A stretch of DNA of 37,119 bases from Candidatus Saccharimonadota bacterium (GCA_028289095.1 JAQGGY010000004.1:1-37119), one strand, 5' to 3'; positions 7,930 to 15,774 are shown, counted from the stretch's first letter. Program-made: numbers and translations. Notes: generated from the letters alone by a model not told the origin.

Positions 7930-8319
7930 ATGACTACAGAACAACAAACACCACTCGAGGGAACCAAGATGGCGAATTTTACGCCACTTTCATCCGTACC
8001 CGAGCTTCAAGTTATTGATATTACCGAAGGAACGGGCGAAACCGTACCTGCAAATGCCACGATTACTGCGCACTATACCGGAGCGCTATGTAAAGACGGC
8101 ACAATATTCCAAAGTTCACACGATTTTGGCAAACCAATTACGTTCGGTCTTGACCAAGTTATTACCGGCTGGTCAAAAGGCGTGCCTGGCATGAAAGTTG
8201 GCGGAATACGACGTCTGATCATTCCATCAGCAATGGCGTACGGATCTGTACGTGCTGCAGCGAATATACCTGCGAATTCTGATTTGGTTTTTGACATTGA
8301 ACTTGTCGAATTGAATTAA
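7930..8319 (+). CDS. FKBP-type peptidyl-prolyl cis-trans isomerase
   Basis: This isomerase speeds proline-limited protein folding. The FKBP fold covers most of the chain: ITAHYTGALCKDGTIFQSS, PITFGLDQVITGWSKGVPGMKVGGIRRLIIPSAMAYGS and a closing DLVFDIELVEL, with the usual active-site aromatics and the VI-x-GW loop. No signal peptide is present, so it acts in the cytoplasm. Two starts are possible. The ATG at 7930 has no ribosome-binding site but a -10 box 6 nt upstream. The ATG at 7969 (MANFTPL) has GAGGG about 7 nt upstream and would give 116 residues. A strong terminator follows. Confidence 0.93.
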   Translation: MTTEQQTPLEGTKMANFTPLSSVPELQVIDITEGTGETVPANATITAHYTGALCKDGTIFQSSHDFGKPITFGLDQVITGWSKGVPGMKVGGIRRLIIPSAMAYGSVRAAANIPANSDLVFDIELVELN

Positions 8320-8333
8320 TACTATTTTAAACA

Positions 8334-8369
8334 AAATATCCCCCTGGCAAAGCTAGGGGGATATTTTTT
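8334..8369 (+). terminator. Intrinsic terminator after the FKBP gene
   Basis: A 12-bp perfect stem (8334-8345 with 8355-8366) extends through GGC/GCT around an AAA loop and ends in a run of T. Confidence 0.9.
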
Positions 8370-8414
8370 ATAGATCAAGATGATTCTCAGCGTATACTCA
8401 CCTGTCTATATGCC

Positions 8415-8443
8415 TTTACAAATATTACAACACGAGTTATTAT
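8415..8443 (+). promoter_or_regulatory. Candidate promoter of the sortase island
   Basis: TTTACA (8415-8420) and TATTAT (8438-8443) are 17 bp apart, about 90 nt before the surface-protein ATG. The 8320-8540 gap holds this, the preceding terminator and a duplicated leader; I see no gene in it. Confidence 0.45.
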
Positions 8444-8490
8444 TAACATAACCAAGATAAACATTTCTATTTACTAAAAGTACCAATATT

Positions 8491-8540
8491 ACTAAATACA
8501 GGGAGGTTCATCAATACTCAACTAAATCAAGGAGGTTCAT
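8491..8540 (+). repeat. Imperfect tandem duplication of a Shine-Dalgarno leader
   Basis: ACTAAAT-ACAGGGAGGTTCAT (8491-8511) is nearly repeated as ACTAAAT-CAAGGAGGTTCAT (8521-8540). Only the second copy is followed by a start codon (ATG at 8541). The first may act as a standby ribosome site. Confidence 0.65.
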
Positions 8541-9137
8541 ATGAAAAAACTATTATTAGGATTGGCTATCGCCACACTAAGTCTAAGCGGCACAAGCGCA
8601 TCAGTAGGCGCAACGGATAGCTGTACAATATCGAATACCGGCCCCGATTCAACAAATTCATGCGTCGTCAAAGAAGACTTTACGTGTAAAGTCGAAAATG
8701 ACAACAAATTCACGGTAATCAATAAAAACAACCAAGAAGCCACTTCCGGCAGCGCCGCAGTCAGTGGAAACACGACCGGCGGCAGCGCAACTTCAGGCTC
8801 GGCAACCAATTCAAATGGCACCGTCATCGATGTGACGATTACAAATAGTGGCTGCGTTGTCGCAGCGGTCACACCACCAGCACCAGTCACTCCGGTCGGT
8901 GGCTCGGGTGGCGGCTCAGGTGGCGGTCAACCAGTCAGCGGCATGGGTGCAGCGCAACCACGACCAGTCGGTGGTATGGGCGCCGTAGCTGCTCCACAAA
9001 AAGCCGCACCAACAATGTTGCCAGACACTAGTGCAACATCAACAATTGGCATTACCGCAGGTCTTGTCGCGTTATTAGCGGCTGCAATTGTCGGATCACG
9101 ATTTGCCGTCGGCGCATATAGCAATATAAAATCCTAA
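8541..9137 (+). CDS. Secreted cell-surface protein with LPDTS sorting signal
   Basis: The 198-residue protein starts with a signal peptide (MKKLLLGLAIATLSLSGTSA, probable cleavage after SVGA). A compact N-terminal part has four Cys, which could form two disulfides. A low-complexity Thr/Ser/Gly and Gly-Ser-Pro region follows. The end shows a cell-wall-sorting layout: LPDTS, a hydrophobic segment (IGITAGLVALLAAAIVGS) and a short tail with Arg and Lys. The last residue of the motif is Ser rather than the usual Gly. The sortase follows 17 nt downstream, so this is probably its dedicated substrate. An AAGGAGG site sits close to the ATG. The function of the exposed domain is unknown. Confidence 0.85.
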   Translation: MKKLLLGLAIATLSLSGTSASVGATDSCTISNTGPDSTNSCVVKEDFTCKVENDNKFTVINKNNQEATSGSAAVSGNTTGGSATSGSATNSNGTVIDVTITNSGCVVAAVTPPAPVTPVGGSGGGSGGGQPVSGMGAAQPRPVGGMGAVAAPQKAAPTMLPDTSATSTIGITAGLVALLAAAIVGSRFAVGAYSNIKS

Positions 9138-9154
9138 TAACATTTTAAGTAGCG

Positions 9155-9736
9155 ATGAGTAAAAGTACTGATTCAAAAGCGCAGTTTTACGGTCTAGTCG
9201 GACTACTAAATATTGCGGTCGGAGTAATGTTCTACACGATTAATATTACTCCGACACCAGTACTTGCCAATTCTGCTCCACACATACAGTCTACGGTGAT
9301 AAAGCCCGCCCCTGCTACGCAGGGGCTTCCTGTGCGTGTGGTTATTCCAAGCCTATCACTTGATTTACCTGTTGCAGTTGGCACCTATAACACAGATGAC
9401 GGCAGCTGGACCGTCGACAACACAAAAGCATATTACGCGGATGTTTCAATGCCGATTAATAACGCCAACGGCACTACATTGATCTACGGTCATGCACAGG
9501 CAACGATCTTTGAAACGCTCCCGCAGATTCAGCCCCAAGCTGATGTAATCGTCTATACCGATAACGGATACGCATTCCACTATACCTATACAACCGTCCA
9601 AGAAGTAGCGCCGACAGATGTGAGTGTCTTTACGTCAAATGGCCCGCCAAAGCTAGTGTTACAAACCTGCGTTGGTGCATACAGCGAACGGCGTGCCTTA
9701 TATTCATTCAGATTGGTGGCGATTGACGCATTATGA
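9155..9736 (+). CDS. Sortase (transpeptidase)
   Basis: This membrane-anchored cysteine transpeptidase attaches surface proteins by cleaving an LPxT-type motif. The N-terminal membrane segment spans about 12-30. The catalytic triad is visible: His113 in LIYGHAQ, Cys172 in LVLQTC and Arg186 in SFRLVA. The class cannot be fixed by eye; the TLQTC-like motif and short length (193 aa) would suit class D or E. The upstream gene encodes a matching LPDTS protein, and the downstream membrane-protein gene overlaps its stop by 4 nt (ATGA). The ribosome-binding site is weak, so translation may depend on the upstream gene. Confidence 0.93.
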   Translation: MSKSTDSKAQFYGLVGLLNIAVGVMFYTINITPTPVLANSAPHIQSTVIKPAPATQGLPVRVVIPSLSLDLPVAVGTYNTDDGSWTVDNTKAYYADVSMPINNANGTTLIYGHAQATIFETLPQIQPQADVIVYTDNGYAFHYTYTTVQEVAPTDVSVFTSNGPPKLVLQTCVGAYSERRALYSFRLVAIDAL

Positions 9737-10347
9737 TAGAAGTATTCATCGTACGTATGACTGAAATTATGTTAAGCGCTACAGCATTTATTGGTATCGC
9801 TGTTATTTTCTTTGCAACGTTACATGACCTACGTGCGATCAATCAAAAAAACCGGGCGTCGGAATCCTACAAATCACCGACGGACATTCCTAAAGGTATA
9901 TCAGCATTAACTCGCCAATATCTGTATTTGAATAAAGCAATTTTTAAAAAAACCATACCGTCTCGCTTCCTACAGGATTTTTATCAACGGCACATCTATG
10001 TCATCAGGATAGTATCATTCACCGCCAGCTTATTTACAGTACTACTGGTCACGTATTTCTTTTATACCGCCGCTACTTTGCAGAGCAATACGTTTTTAAC
10101 ACTCAGTTGGCTTCTGGTAAGTTTGTGGCTAATAGCAATTATTTGGTCAGACAACAAGGTAGCGCTAGTGGGGAAAATTGACTTAACATTAGCAATTCCA
10201 TTTATGTATTTTATCCTTTACGTCACTTTACTACTGTATATTCTGATGACGATCTGGAAAGCAGCAAAGAACTTTTCATTACCATCCATTCAATACCGGA
10301 ATTTCCTTGCCGCAATCGAGCGCGAAGCTTACTCTACTCGGTACTAA
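9733..10347 (+). CDS. Multi-pass membrane protein of the sortase island
   Basis: I do not recognise the family. The 204 residues contain four probable membrane segments (about 10-30, 88-110, 118-136 and 150-172) and a basic cytoplasmic loop between the first two (KNRASESYKSPTDIPKG). The ATG overlaps the sortase stop (ATGA), so it is translationally coupled to the sortase. An accessory role in surface display is plausible from context only. It ends 2 bp before the convergent gene at 10350. Confidence 0.75.
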   Translation: MIEVFIVRMTEIMLSATAFIGIAVIFFATLHDLRAINQKNRASESYKSPTDIPKGISALTRQYLYLNKAIFKKTIPSRFLQDFYQRHIYVIRIVSFTASLFTVLLVTYFFYTAATLQSNTFLTLSWLLVSLWLIAIIWSDNKVALVGKIDLTLAIPFMYFILYVTLLLYILMTIWKAAKNFSLPSIQYRNFLAAIEREAYSTRY

Positions 10348-10349
10348 TG

Positions 10350-10763
10350 TTATGCAGCCGCGTCTAGTCCGTCAAATAAGTACCGGTTGATCATCGATGG
10401 CGGCAATAGTACCGGCGTTTCCTGACCATATTTGTCTAACTGATACACCGTGTTGCTAGTAACATCATAGCGGTATCGGTCACTTTGGTTTTTCATAAAT
10501 TCTTGCACCCGTAACGTAAATATCGCTGTCCGCCCAAAGCCTTGTTGAATCAAACGGATTTTCTCGTTATTGCTGCCGTCGTAGTCGGCATCGACTCGAA
10601 TCGTGTTTTCAGTACGATTAACACCACGTTGTTGAATAACCCTTTCACATAGTGATGAAGTAGACACTAGAACTAGCGCTTTAGATTGTTGACGTTCTAT
10701 CATATAGACCTGCTCGTTATCATAAATTATCTTGACTATATCATCATTTAACCAACGCCGCAA
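10350..10763 (-). CDS. Hypothetical protein, up to 137 aa
   Basis: I do not recognise this gene. The frame opens with TTG at 10763 (MRRWLNDD), three codons after an in-frame TAG, with only a weak AGG upstream. The first ATG is codon 21 (10703), which would give 117 residues. The product is soluble, mixed alpha/beta, with one Cys and no signal peptide. It faces the membrane-protein gene with 2 bp between the stops. Codon use looks ordinary, which supports a real gene, but the start is uncertain. Confidence 0.55.
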   Translation of the reverse strand: MRRWLNDDIVKIIYDNEQVYMIERQQSKALVLVSTSSLCERVIQQRGVNRTENTIRVDADYDGSNNEKIRLIQQGFGRTAIFTLRVQEFMKNQSDRYRYDVTSNTVYQLDKYGQETPVLLPPSMINRYLFDGLDAAA

Positions 10764-10865
10764 TATGGCCTATCGACTTGTTGACGGTAGCATAATGTGG
10801 GATAACGATATACAATAATATCACCCTCAAAGTGAACATTTACAGATAAGGACGTGAGTTGGCTG

Positions 10866-11411
10866 ATGACAGACCCAAAGCAGACAGTTGCAGAAGTACT
10901 GAATGCTGATTTGGAAAACCTGGCTGCGCTTCGGCAAAAGCGTGCCACTGCAGTAGCAGAGATGAACAATCAGGTTGCTACAACGAAAAAGACTCATCAG
11001 GATGCAATCGACAAAATCGATCAAGACATCGCAACGACAACATCGTCAATCGAAACAACGGCGACGGAAAATCGTATGCTGCTCACTAATAACGGGGCGA
11101 AAAAGACGATTTCACTTCGCGCCGGAAAGATAGCATGGCGCAACAGCACAGGTCTCGTCTTTGACTTCAATGATCAACGATTACTACGTTTGATTCGACG
11201 ACTTGGTGGAATGCGGCGCTTTGTCAAACGCAAACCCTCTATTCAAAAAGATGCCATCAAAAAAGACGATACGTTCGTGTCACAGCTGATACAGCGAGGT
11301 GCGGCACACTGGGATAGATCGGAAACGCTGACAATCGAGCCTATTTCCGTCAATGTTGACCTACTTGAAGGCGACAATCCTTTGAAAATAAAATCACCCC
11401 GAGAGGAGTAA
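10866..11411 (+). CDS. Mu Gam-like DNA-end-binding protein
   Basis: The protein matches the layout of the phage Mu host-nuclease inhibitor Gam family, distant relatives of Ku. A long N-terminal coiled coil (about 5-70) is followed by a compact domain: AGKIAWRNSTGLVFDF, LIRRLGGMRRFVKRKPSIQKDAI and a closing TLTIEPISV. Mu Gam binds double-stranded DNA ends and shields them from RecBCD-type nucleases. No other phage gene is nearby, so this looks like a domesticated cellular version. The ATG at 10866 (MTDPKQ) is preferred over GTG at 10854, which lies only 1 nt from the AGGA site. The assignment comes from recalled motifs and needs a profile search. Confidence 0.75.
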   Translation: MTDPKQTVAEVLNADLENLAALRQKRATAVAEMNNQVATTKKTHQDAIDKIDQDIATTTSSIETTATENRMLLTNNGAKKTISLRAGKIAWRNSTGLVFDFNDQRLLRLIRRLGGMRRFVKRKPSIQKDAIKKDDTFVSQLIQRGAAHWDRSETLTIEPISVNVDLLEGDNPLKIKSPREE

Positions 11412-11443
11412 AAATGCCCCGGTCTAGCGTGCTAGACCGGGGC
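11410..11443 (-). terminator. Intrinsic terminator of the HNH nuclease gene
   Basis: A perfect 13-bp GC-rich stem (11416-11428 with 11431-11443) is followed on the minus strand by A and then five U. On the plus strand the U-tract is missing, so it fits the minus gene best. Confidence 0.8.
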
Positions 11444-11463
11444 GCATTCATGCGCAGCGTACA

Positions 11464-12183
11464 TTACTGCGTTGGTAATTCTTGGCCTGGGCAAGTCGAC
11501 AACACACGAAACATCGCATCTTTTTCTGCGGCGGTTACCCACAATTGATACTTTGCCTTGATCGCAATCTGCCGCGCTACATACTGACACCGAAATGGCT
11601 TGTAGGGCGGCAGCCACGTCGCAGCGTCAGCATCGGACTTTTGCTGATTAGTTGGACCGTCAACCGCTAATAGTTCGAGTGGATCGTTTGCAAATTGCAC
11701 TCGCTGTTCATAGGTCAACGCCTGTGCGCCTGTTTGCCATGCGTTACTAAGGGCAACAACATGATCAATCTGAACGTCATCACTTGTGCTAGATCCGCGT
11801 GTAAACATCACCACTTTACCCGTATACGGGTCGTTTAATTGGCCACTGACAACCTTACATCCTTCCTCATCCGTCTGGACATTTGTCAGATCACGCTGCA
11901 ATATACGATTTCTTGAATCACATCCCAGCTCCGTCTCCCAGCCGTCGCCAAAATGCGTACGGTTATATTCGGAGTCGCCAGTCTTTGGCGCACGTCCTGC
12001 AACACGTAGCTTTTCCAGCGCTTCGGCCGCATCACCGCTTGCGTTAGCGATTGTTGTTGACGGTGTCTGTGGTGGAGACACAGTCGGCTGCTGCAAATTT
12101 GGATGATACGCGATTATCAAAGCCGCAATGACAAAGACGATAAATGCGATTATGGACCGCCTGGTTTTATGCGTACGTTTCAT
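11464..12183 (-). CDS. Secreted HNH nuclease, DUF1524/GmrSD C-terminal type
   Basis: The 239-residue protein begins with a basic stretch and a membrane/signal segment (about 10-26), then a Pro/Thr-rich linker, so the domain acts outside the membrane. The catalytic region matches secreted DUF1524 nucleases: VQIDHVVALSNAW (Asp140-His141), LLAVDGPTNQQKSD (Asn179 region) and a Tyr/Trp-rich end. Four Cys (88, 109, 199, 231) could form disulfides, in keeping with export. Likely roles are cutting extracellular DNA for nucleotide scavenging or uptake. The start has no Shine-Dalgarno, and TATAAT ends 6 nt upstream, so the mRNA is probably leaderless. Confidence 0.9.
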   Translation of the reverse strand: MKRTHKTRRSIIAFIVFVIAALIIAYHPNLQQPTVSPPQTPSTTIANASGDAAEALEKLRVAGRAPKTGDSEYNRTHFGDGWETELGCDSRNRILQRDLTNVQTDEEGCKVVSGQLNDPYTGKVVMFTRGSSTSDDVQIDHVVALSNAWQTGAQALTYEQRVQFANDPLELLAVDGPTNQQKSDADAATWLPPYKPFRCQYVARQIAIKAKYQLWVTAAEKDAMFRVLSTCPGQELPTQ

Positions 12184-12189
12184 AAACTT

Positions 12190-12208
12190 ATTATACCTTT
12201 GTTATACT
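12190..12208. promoter_or_regulatory. Divergent pair of leaderless -10 boxes
   Basis: TATAAT for the nuclease (minus, 12190-12195) and TATACT with an extended TGT (plus, 12200-12208) each end exactly 6 nt before their ATG. The whole intergenic region is 31 bp and holds no ribosome-binding site. Confidence 0.7.
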
Positions 12209-12214
12209 AGATAG

Positions 12215-14740
12215 ATGAAGACAGTATCAAGACTTATCCAACAATTTGTTCCAGGTCATTATCAGCTTTCGCTAACATTAGATCGCGAGGGTCGAGTTTT
12301 TAAAGGCACGATTACCATGAATGGTGATTCCACCGGTGATACCGGCAAAATCATTGTACATGCTAAAGATTTGATTGTCGAATCTGCGACAGTCGATGGC
12401 AAGCAGGCCGAATTTTCTGCTGGTGAAAACGACGAACTGTCCATGACCCATCCCGACATCAAAACCGGAAATCACATTGTCGTTATCGCTTTTAATGGCA
12501 AAATCACCGATGCAATGCACGGCGTATATCCTTGCTACTACGAGCACGACGGAGTGAAAAAAGAACTAATAGCTACTCAGTTCGAAAGCCATCATGCCCG
12601 CGAAGTATTCCCATGTATCGACGAGCCAGAAGCCAAGGCTACATTTGATGTCACCTTGACGACTGAAAAAAACGTCACAGTCCTAGGTAATATGCCTATC
12701 AGCGCGCAAAACGTTCAAGATAATATGCTAGTCACAACATTCGACACAACCCCACGAATGAGCACGTATCTACTGGCCTGGGTGACGGGTGAACTACACA
12801 AAAAGACCGCGACAACAAAAAGTGGTGTCGAGGTAAACATTTGGGCGACGCCCGCTCAGCCTGCAAGTAGCTTGGACTTCGCGCTAGATATCGGTACGCG
12901 TACGATCGATTTCTTTGATGAATACTTTGATACCAAATATCCTTTGCCGAAATCTGATCATGTTGCCCTGCCTGATTTTAGCAGTGGCGCAATGGAAAAC
13001 TGGGGGCTAATCACCTACCGTGAAACGACGTTACTTGCCGACCCTGCGACAACTAGCATCGGTAGCAAACACTATATCGCAACAGTCATCGCACACGAAC
13101 TAAGCCATCAGTGGTTCGGTAATTTAGTGACGATGGAATGGTGGAACAACCTATGGTTGAACGAAAGCTTTGCGACGTTAATGGAATATGTAGCGATTGA
13201 TGCGCTGGAACCAGACTGGAACGTATGGTTAGATTTTTCAACATCAGAAAGCATCATGGCGCTCCGCCGTGATGCAATTGACGGCGTTCAATCTGTCCAA
13301 GTTGACGTCCATCATCCAGACGAAATCAGCACGTTGTTTGACGGCGCAATCGTCTATGCCAAAGGCGCCCGATTACTGCGCATGCTACAGCAATATATCG
13401 GACATGAAGCTTTCCAGACGGGCTTAAAAGACTATTTCGCTGAACATGCCTACAAAAATACCACCGGTAATGATTTATGGCGCGCACTATCTAAAGCAAG
13501 CGGCAAAGATATCACCGAATTTATGGATACATGGATTACCCAATCTGGCTATCCGGTCGTCTCGGTTACGCATGATGGCACGAACGTTCATCTTACTCAG
13601 CAGCAGTTCTTTGTGGGCCCACATCAACCGTCAGAAAAACTGTGGCCAATTCCGCTCAATTCAGCTTGCAGCCAAATGCCAGAAATATTTACTGAACGCG
13701 AAGCAACGATCGAACGTACACATACAACTACGCTCCGCCTTAATGTCGGCGATACAGCTCATTTCATTACACACTACGACGTTAATTTACTACGTCAGAT
13801 TATTGATGACATCCAAGCTGGTAACCTGTCGCCACTTGATCGCCTACAACTGTTGAACGAACATACATTACTCGCACGCGGCGGCGTCATTACCAGCGCC
13901 GAGCTGATACCGTTACTTGACGCATATCGTAGCGAACAGACAGAATATGTATGGGATATCATCGCGATGACTATTGGCGAGTTAAAGAAATTTGTCGATA
14001 ATGATGATGAAAGCGAAAAAAACCTTCGTACACTATCAGCCAACCTTGCCCGAGAACAATATACTCGTCTAGGCTGGAAAACTGTCGATGGCGAGCCTGA
14101 ATCAGATACTAAAATGCGTCCGACGATCATTGGCATGATGCTGTATGGCGAAGACCCTGACGTCATTAAAACTGCAATCGACCGCTACCATGAATTACCC
14201 GTTGAACAACTAGACCCAGAGCTGCGTTCACTGATTATCAGCGCGACCGTACGACACAGCGGCGATGATTCAATTATCGATAAATTGATCACTATTCATA
14301 AAGCAACATCGTCGGCAGAATTACAGCAGGATATCGCCAGCGGCGTAACATCAACAAAAAATCCTGACCGTATTGCGATGCTACTTGATTTGATAAAAGA
14401 CGAATCCGTCATCCGCCCCCAAGACGCAGCACGTTGGTTCGTGTGGATTATCCGCGGACGCGAAGGCCGGCCATTCGCGTGGCAGTGGTTACAGAATAAC
14501 TGGGCATGGATTGAAAAAACATTCAGCGGAGATAAAAGCTACGACGACTTCCCTCGTTATGCAGCCAATAGCTTAGTGACGCGGCAGCACCTAGATGAAT
14601 ACCGAGCATTCTTTACACCAATGCAAGAAGTAGCCGCACTATCACGCGTCATTACTATGGGTATTAGTGAAATCGAAGGACGTGTCGAATTGATCGAACA
14701 CGACAAAGACGCAGTCCGTCAGGCGCTAGCCAAGCTTTAA
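12215..14740 (+). CDS. M1 family aminopeptidase (PepN/APN type)
   Basis: This zinc metallopeptidase removes N-terminal residues from peptides. The substrate-binding GAMEN motif is at 258-262. The zinc site HELSH is at 294-298, with the third ligand Glu317 in WLNES, the exact HExxH-18-E spacing. The N-terminal beta domain (about 1-190) precedes the thermolysin-like domain, and an ERAP1-like helical domain fills about 480-841. No signal peptide is seen, so it probably acts in the cytoplasm on imported or recycled peptides. The start lacks a Shine-Dalgarno; an extended -10 ends 6 nt upstream, which suggests a leaderless mRNA. Its last 15 nt overlap the convergent rnhB fusion gene. Confidence 0.97.
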   Translation: MKTVSRLIQQFVPGHYQLSLTLDREGRVFKGTITMNGDSTGDTGKIIVHAKDLIVESATVDGKQAEFSAGENDELSMTHPDIKTGNHIVVIAFNGKITDAMHGVYPCYYEHDGVKKELIATQFESHHAREVFPCIDEPEAKATFDVTLTTEKNVTVLGNMPISAQNVQDNMLVTTFDTTPRMSTYLLAWVTGELHKKTATTKSGVEVNIWATPAQPASSLDFALDIGTRTIDFFDEYFDTKYPLPKSDHVALPDFSSGAMENWGLITYRETTLLADPATTSIGSKHYIATVIAHELSHQWFGNLVTMEWWNNLWLNESFATLMEYVAIDALEPDWNVWLDFSTSESIMALRRDAIDGVQSVQVDVHHPDEISTLFDGAIVYAKGARLLRMLQQYIGHEAFQTGLKDYFAEHAYKNTTGNDLWRALSKASGKDITEFMDTWITQSGYPVVSVTHDGTNVHLTQQQFFVGPHQPSEKLWPIPLNSACSQMPEIFTEREATIERTHTTTLRLNVGDTAHFITHYDVNLLRQIIDDIQAGNLSPLDRLQLLNEHTLLARGGVITSAELIPLLDAYRSEQTEYVWDIIAMTIGELKKFVDNDDESEKNLRTLSANLAREQYTRLGWKTVDGEPESDTKMRPTIIGMMLYGEDPDVIKTAIDRYHELPVEQLDPELRSLIISATVRHSGDDSIIDKLITIHKATSSAELQQDIASGVTSTKNPDRIAMLLDLIKDESVIRPQDAARWFVWIIRGREGRPFAWQWLQNNWAWIEKTFSGDKSYDDFPRYAANSLVTRQHLDEYRAFFTPMQEVAALSRVITMGISEIEGRVELIEHDKDAVRQALAKL

Positions 14741-15679
14741 GTAATTTTTGACAACGGGTGGTTGGCCACTAACATCGATCGCAGCTAGCCGCAAATTTGT
14801 ATCTTTTACATTATTCTTTAATGCATAATATTCGGCGGCAAACTTCATTTGCCGATGTTTTTGAGCGGTAATCGCCGCCAAGCCACCACCTTGGTCGTCT
14901 TTTTTACGATATTTTACTTCGGTAAAGTATATGGTGTCGCCGTGATAAGAGATGATATCTATTTCACAAAACTTTGTACGCCAGTTGCGCTCGATAATTT
15001 CGTGTCCTTGTGTTATCAAATACTGCATTGCAGCTTTTTCACCTTCGTCACCAATTTGCTTGCTCGTGATCGTGTTGCGTCCTGTTGCAGTATTAGGCTC
15101 GCTAACGGGAACTGTAGTCCGATACTTGGCTAATGGCGCAAATGACAACCGATGAAGCGGCGTAACACCATACTCATCGATCGCCGCTCGATGTACAGCC
15201 GTTCCATAACCAACATGCGAACCAAACTTATATTCAGGATATAAGTTCGCTTGCTCTATCATATAATTATCACGTGCTACCTTGGCAATAATAGAAGCGG
15301 CCGACACGCTGGGGATAAGCAGATCAGCTTTTTTAAGTGTCGTTACATATTGCGCCTTCGACGTATCTTTTAAAAAGTTAATCGTGCCATCGATAATAAT
15401 TTCATGATATGGTACTTTCACCTGCTCGACCGCGCGTTTCGTTGCCAGCACTAGCGCAGCAGATAGGCCTATCTCATCAATCTCGCTCGCATCCACCCAG
15501 CCAAGTCCAAAGCCAGACGCATCTCGTCGAATAATGACATCTAATTCATCTCGTCGTTTTTTTGAAAGCTTTTTACTGTCAGTCAGCCCTTCTATTTCTT
15601 TGCCGCCTAAAACAACCGCGCCAATAACCAGCGGCCCTGCCCATGGCCCACGTCCGACTTCATCTATACCTAGTATCAT
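14726..15679 (-). CDS. rnhB: Ribonuclease HII fused to a YraN-type nuclease domain
   Basis: Two domains lie in one 317-residue chain. The first (about 1-190) is RNase HII, which cuts RNA in RNA-DNA hybrids and at single ribonucleotides; GIDEVGRGPWAGP gives Asp6 and Glu7, IIIDG gives Asp97, and AKVARDNYM gives Asp137. After a linker, about 208-317 is a YraN (UPF0102) domain with GDEGEKAA, CEIDII and FTEVKYRK, the Glu/Asp/Glu-x-Lys pattern of restriction-like nucleases. In many bacteria rnhB and yraN are adjacent separate genes. The ATG at 15679 is chosen because MILGIDEV is the classic start and TATCAT ends 6 nt upstream; a TTG-initiated extension of 8 residues is rejected. Confidence 0.93.
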   Translation of the reverse strand: MILGIDEVGRGPWAGPLVIGAVVLGGKEIEGLTDSKKLSKKRRDELDVIIRRDASGFGLGWVDASEIDEIGLSAALVLATKRAVEQVKVPYHEIIIDGTINFLKDTSKAQYVTTLKKADLLIPSVSAASIIAKVARDNYMIEQANLYPEYKFGSHVGYGTAVHRAAIDEYGVTPLHRLSFAPLAKYRTTVPVSEPNTATGRNTITSKQIGDEGEKAAMQYLITQGHEIIERNWRTKFCEIDIISYHGDTIYFTEVKYRKKDDQGGGLAAITAQKHRQMKFAAEYYALKNNVKDTNLRLAAIDVSGQPPVVKNYLKLG

Positions 15680-15685
15680 GTACTT

Positions 15686-15691
15686 ATGATA
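15686..15691 (-). promoter_or_regulatory. -10 box of the rnhB fusion (leaderless type)
   Basis: TATCAT on the minus strand ends 6 nt before the ATG at 15679, with no Shine-Dalgarno between. It is back to back with the plus-strand promoter at 15697-15725. Confidence 0.5.
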
Positions 15692-15696
15692 CCTCA

Positions 15697-15725
15697 TTGA
15701 CAAAAGTGTAGATAACTACTATAGT
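15697..15725 (+). promoter_or_regulatory. Strong sigma-70-type promoter
   Basis: A perfect TTGACA (15697-15702), a 17-bp spacer and TATAGT (15720-15725) drive the small gene at 15775 with a leader of about 43 nt. Confidence 0.75.
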
Positions 15726-15774
15726 ACATATACTGCGCAGCCGCACAGTGCACCTCCGACAGATTGGAATATAA

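Noticed and set aside
8410..8451. 13-codon ORF (MPLQILQHELLLT) after a TATACT at 8393
   Set aside because: Too short, no ribosome-binding site, 11-nt spacing from the box; the nearby TTTACA-17-TATTAT is a better use of the region.
9308..9326. Perfect 8-bp GC hairpin inside the sortase gene
   Set aside because: It lies in coding sequence with no U-tract and only one copy was noticed; probably chance or a local repeat remnant.
14726..14740. 15-nt convergent overlap of the aminopeptidase and rnhB-yraN genes as an antisense regulator
   Set aside because: Short tail-to-tail overlaps are expected in a compact genome and nothing else suggests regulation.
15680..15703. TTG start adding 8 residues to RNase HII
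   Set aside because: It overlaps the divergent TTGACA promoter and the leaderless -10 box; MILGIDEV is the usual RNase HII start.
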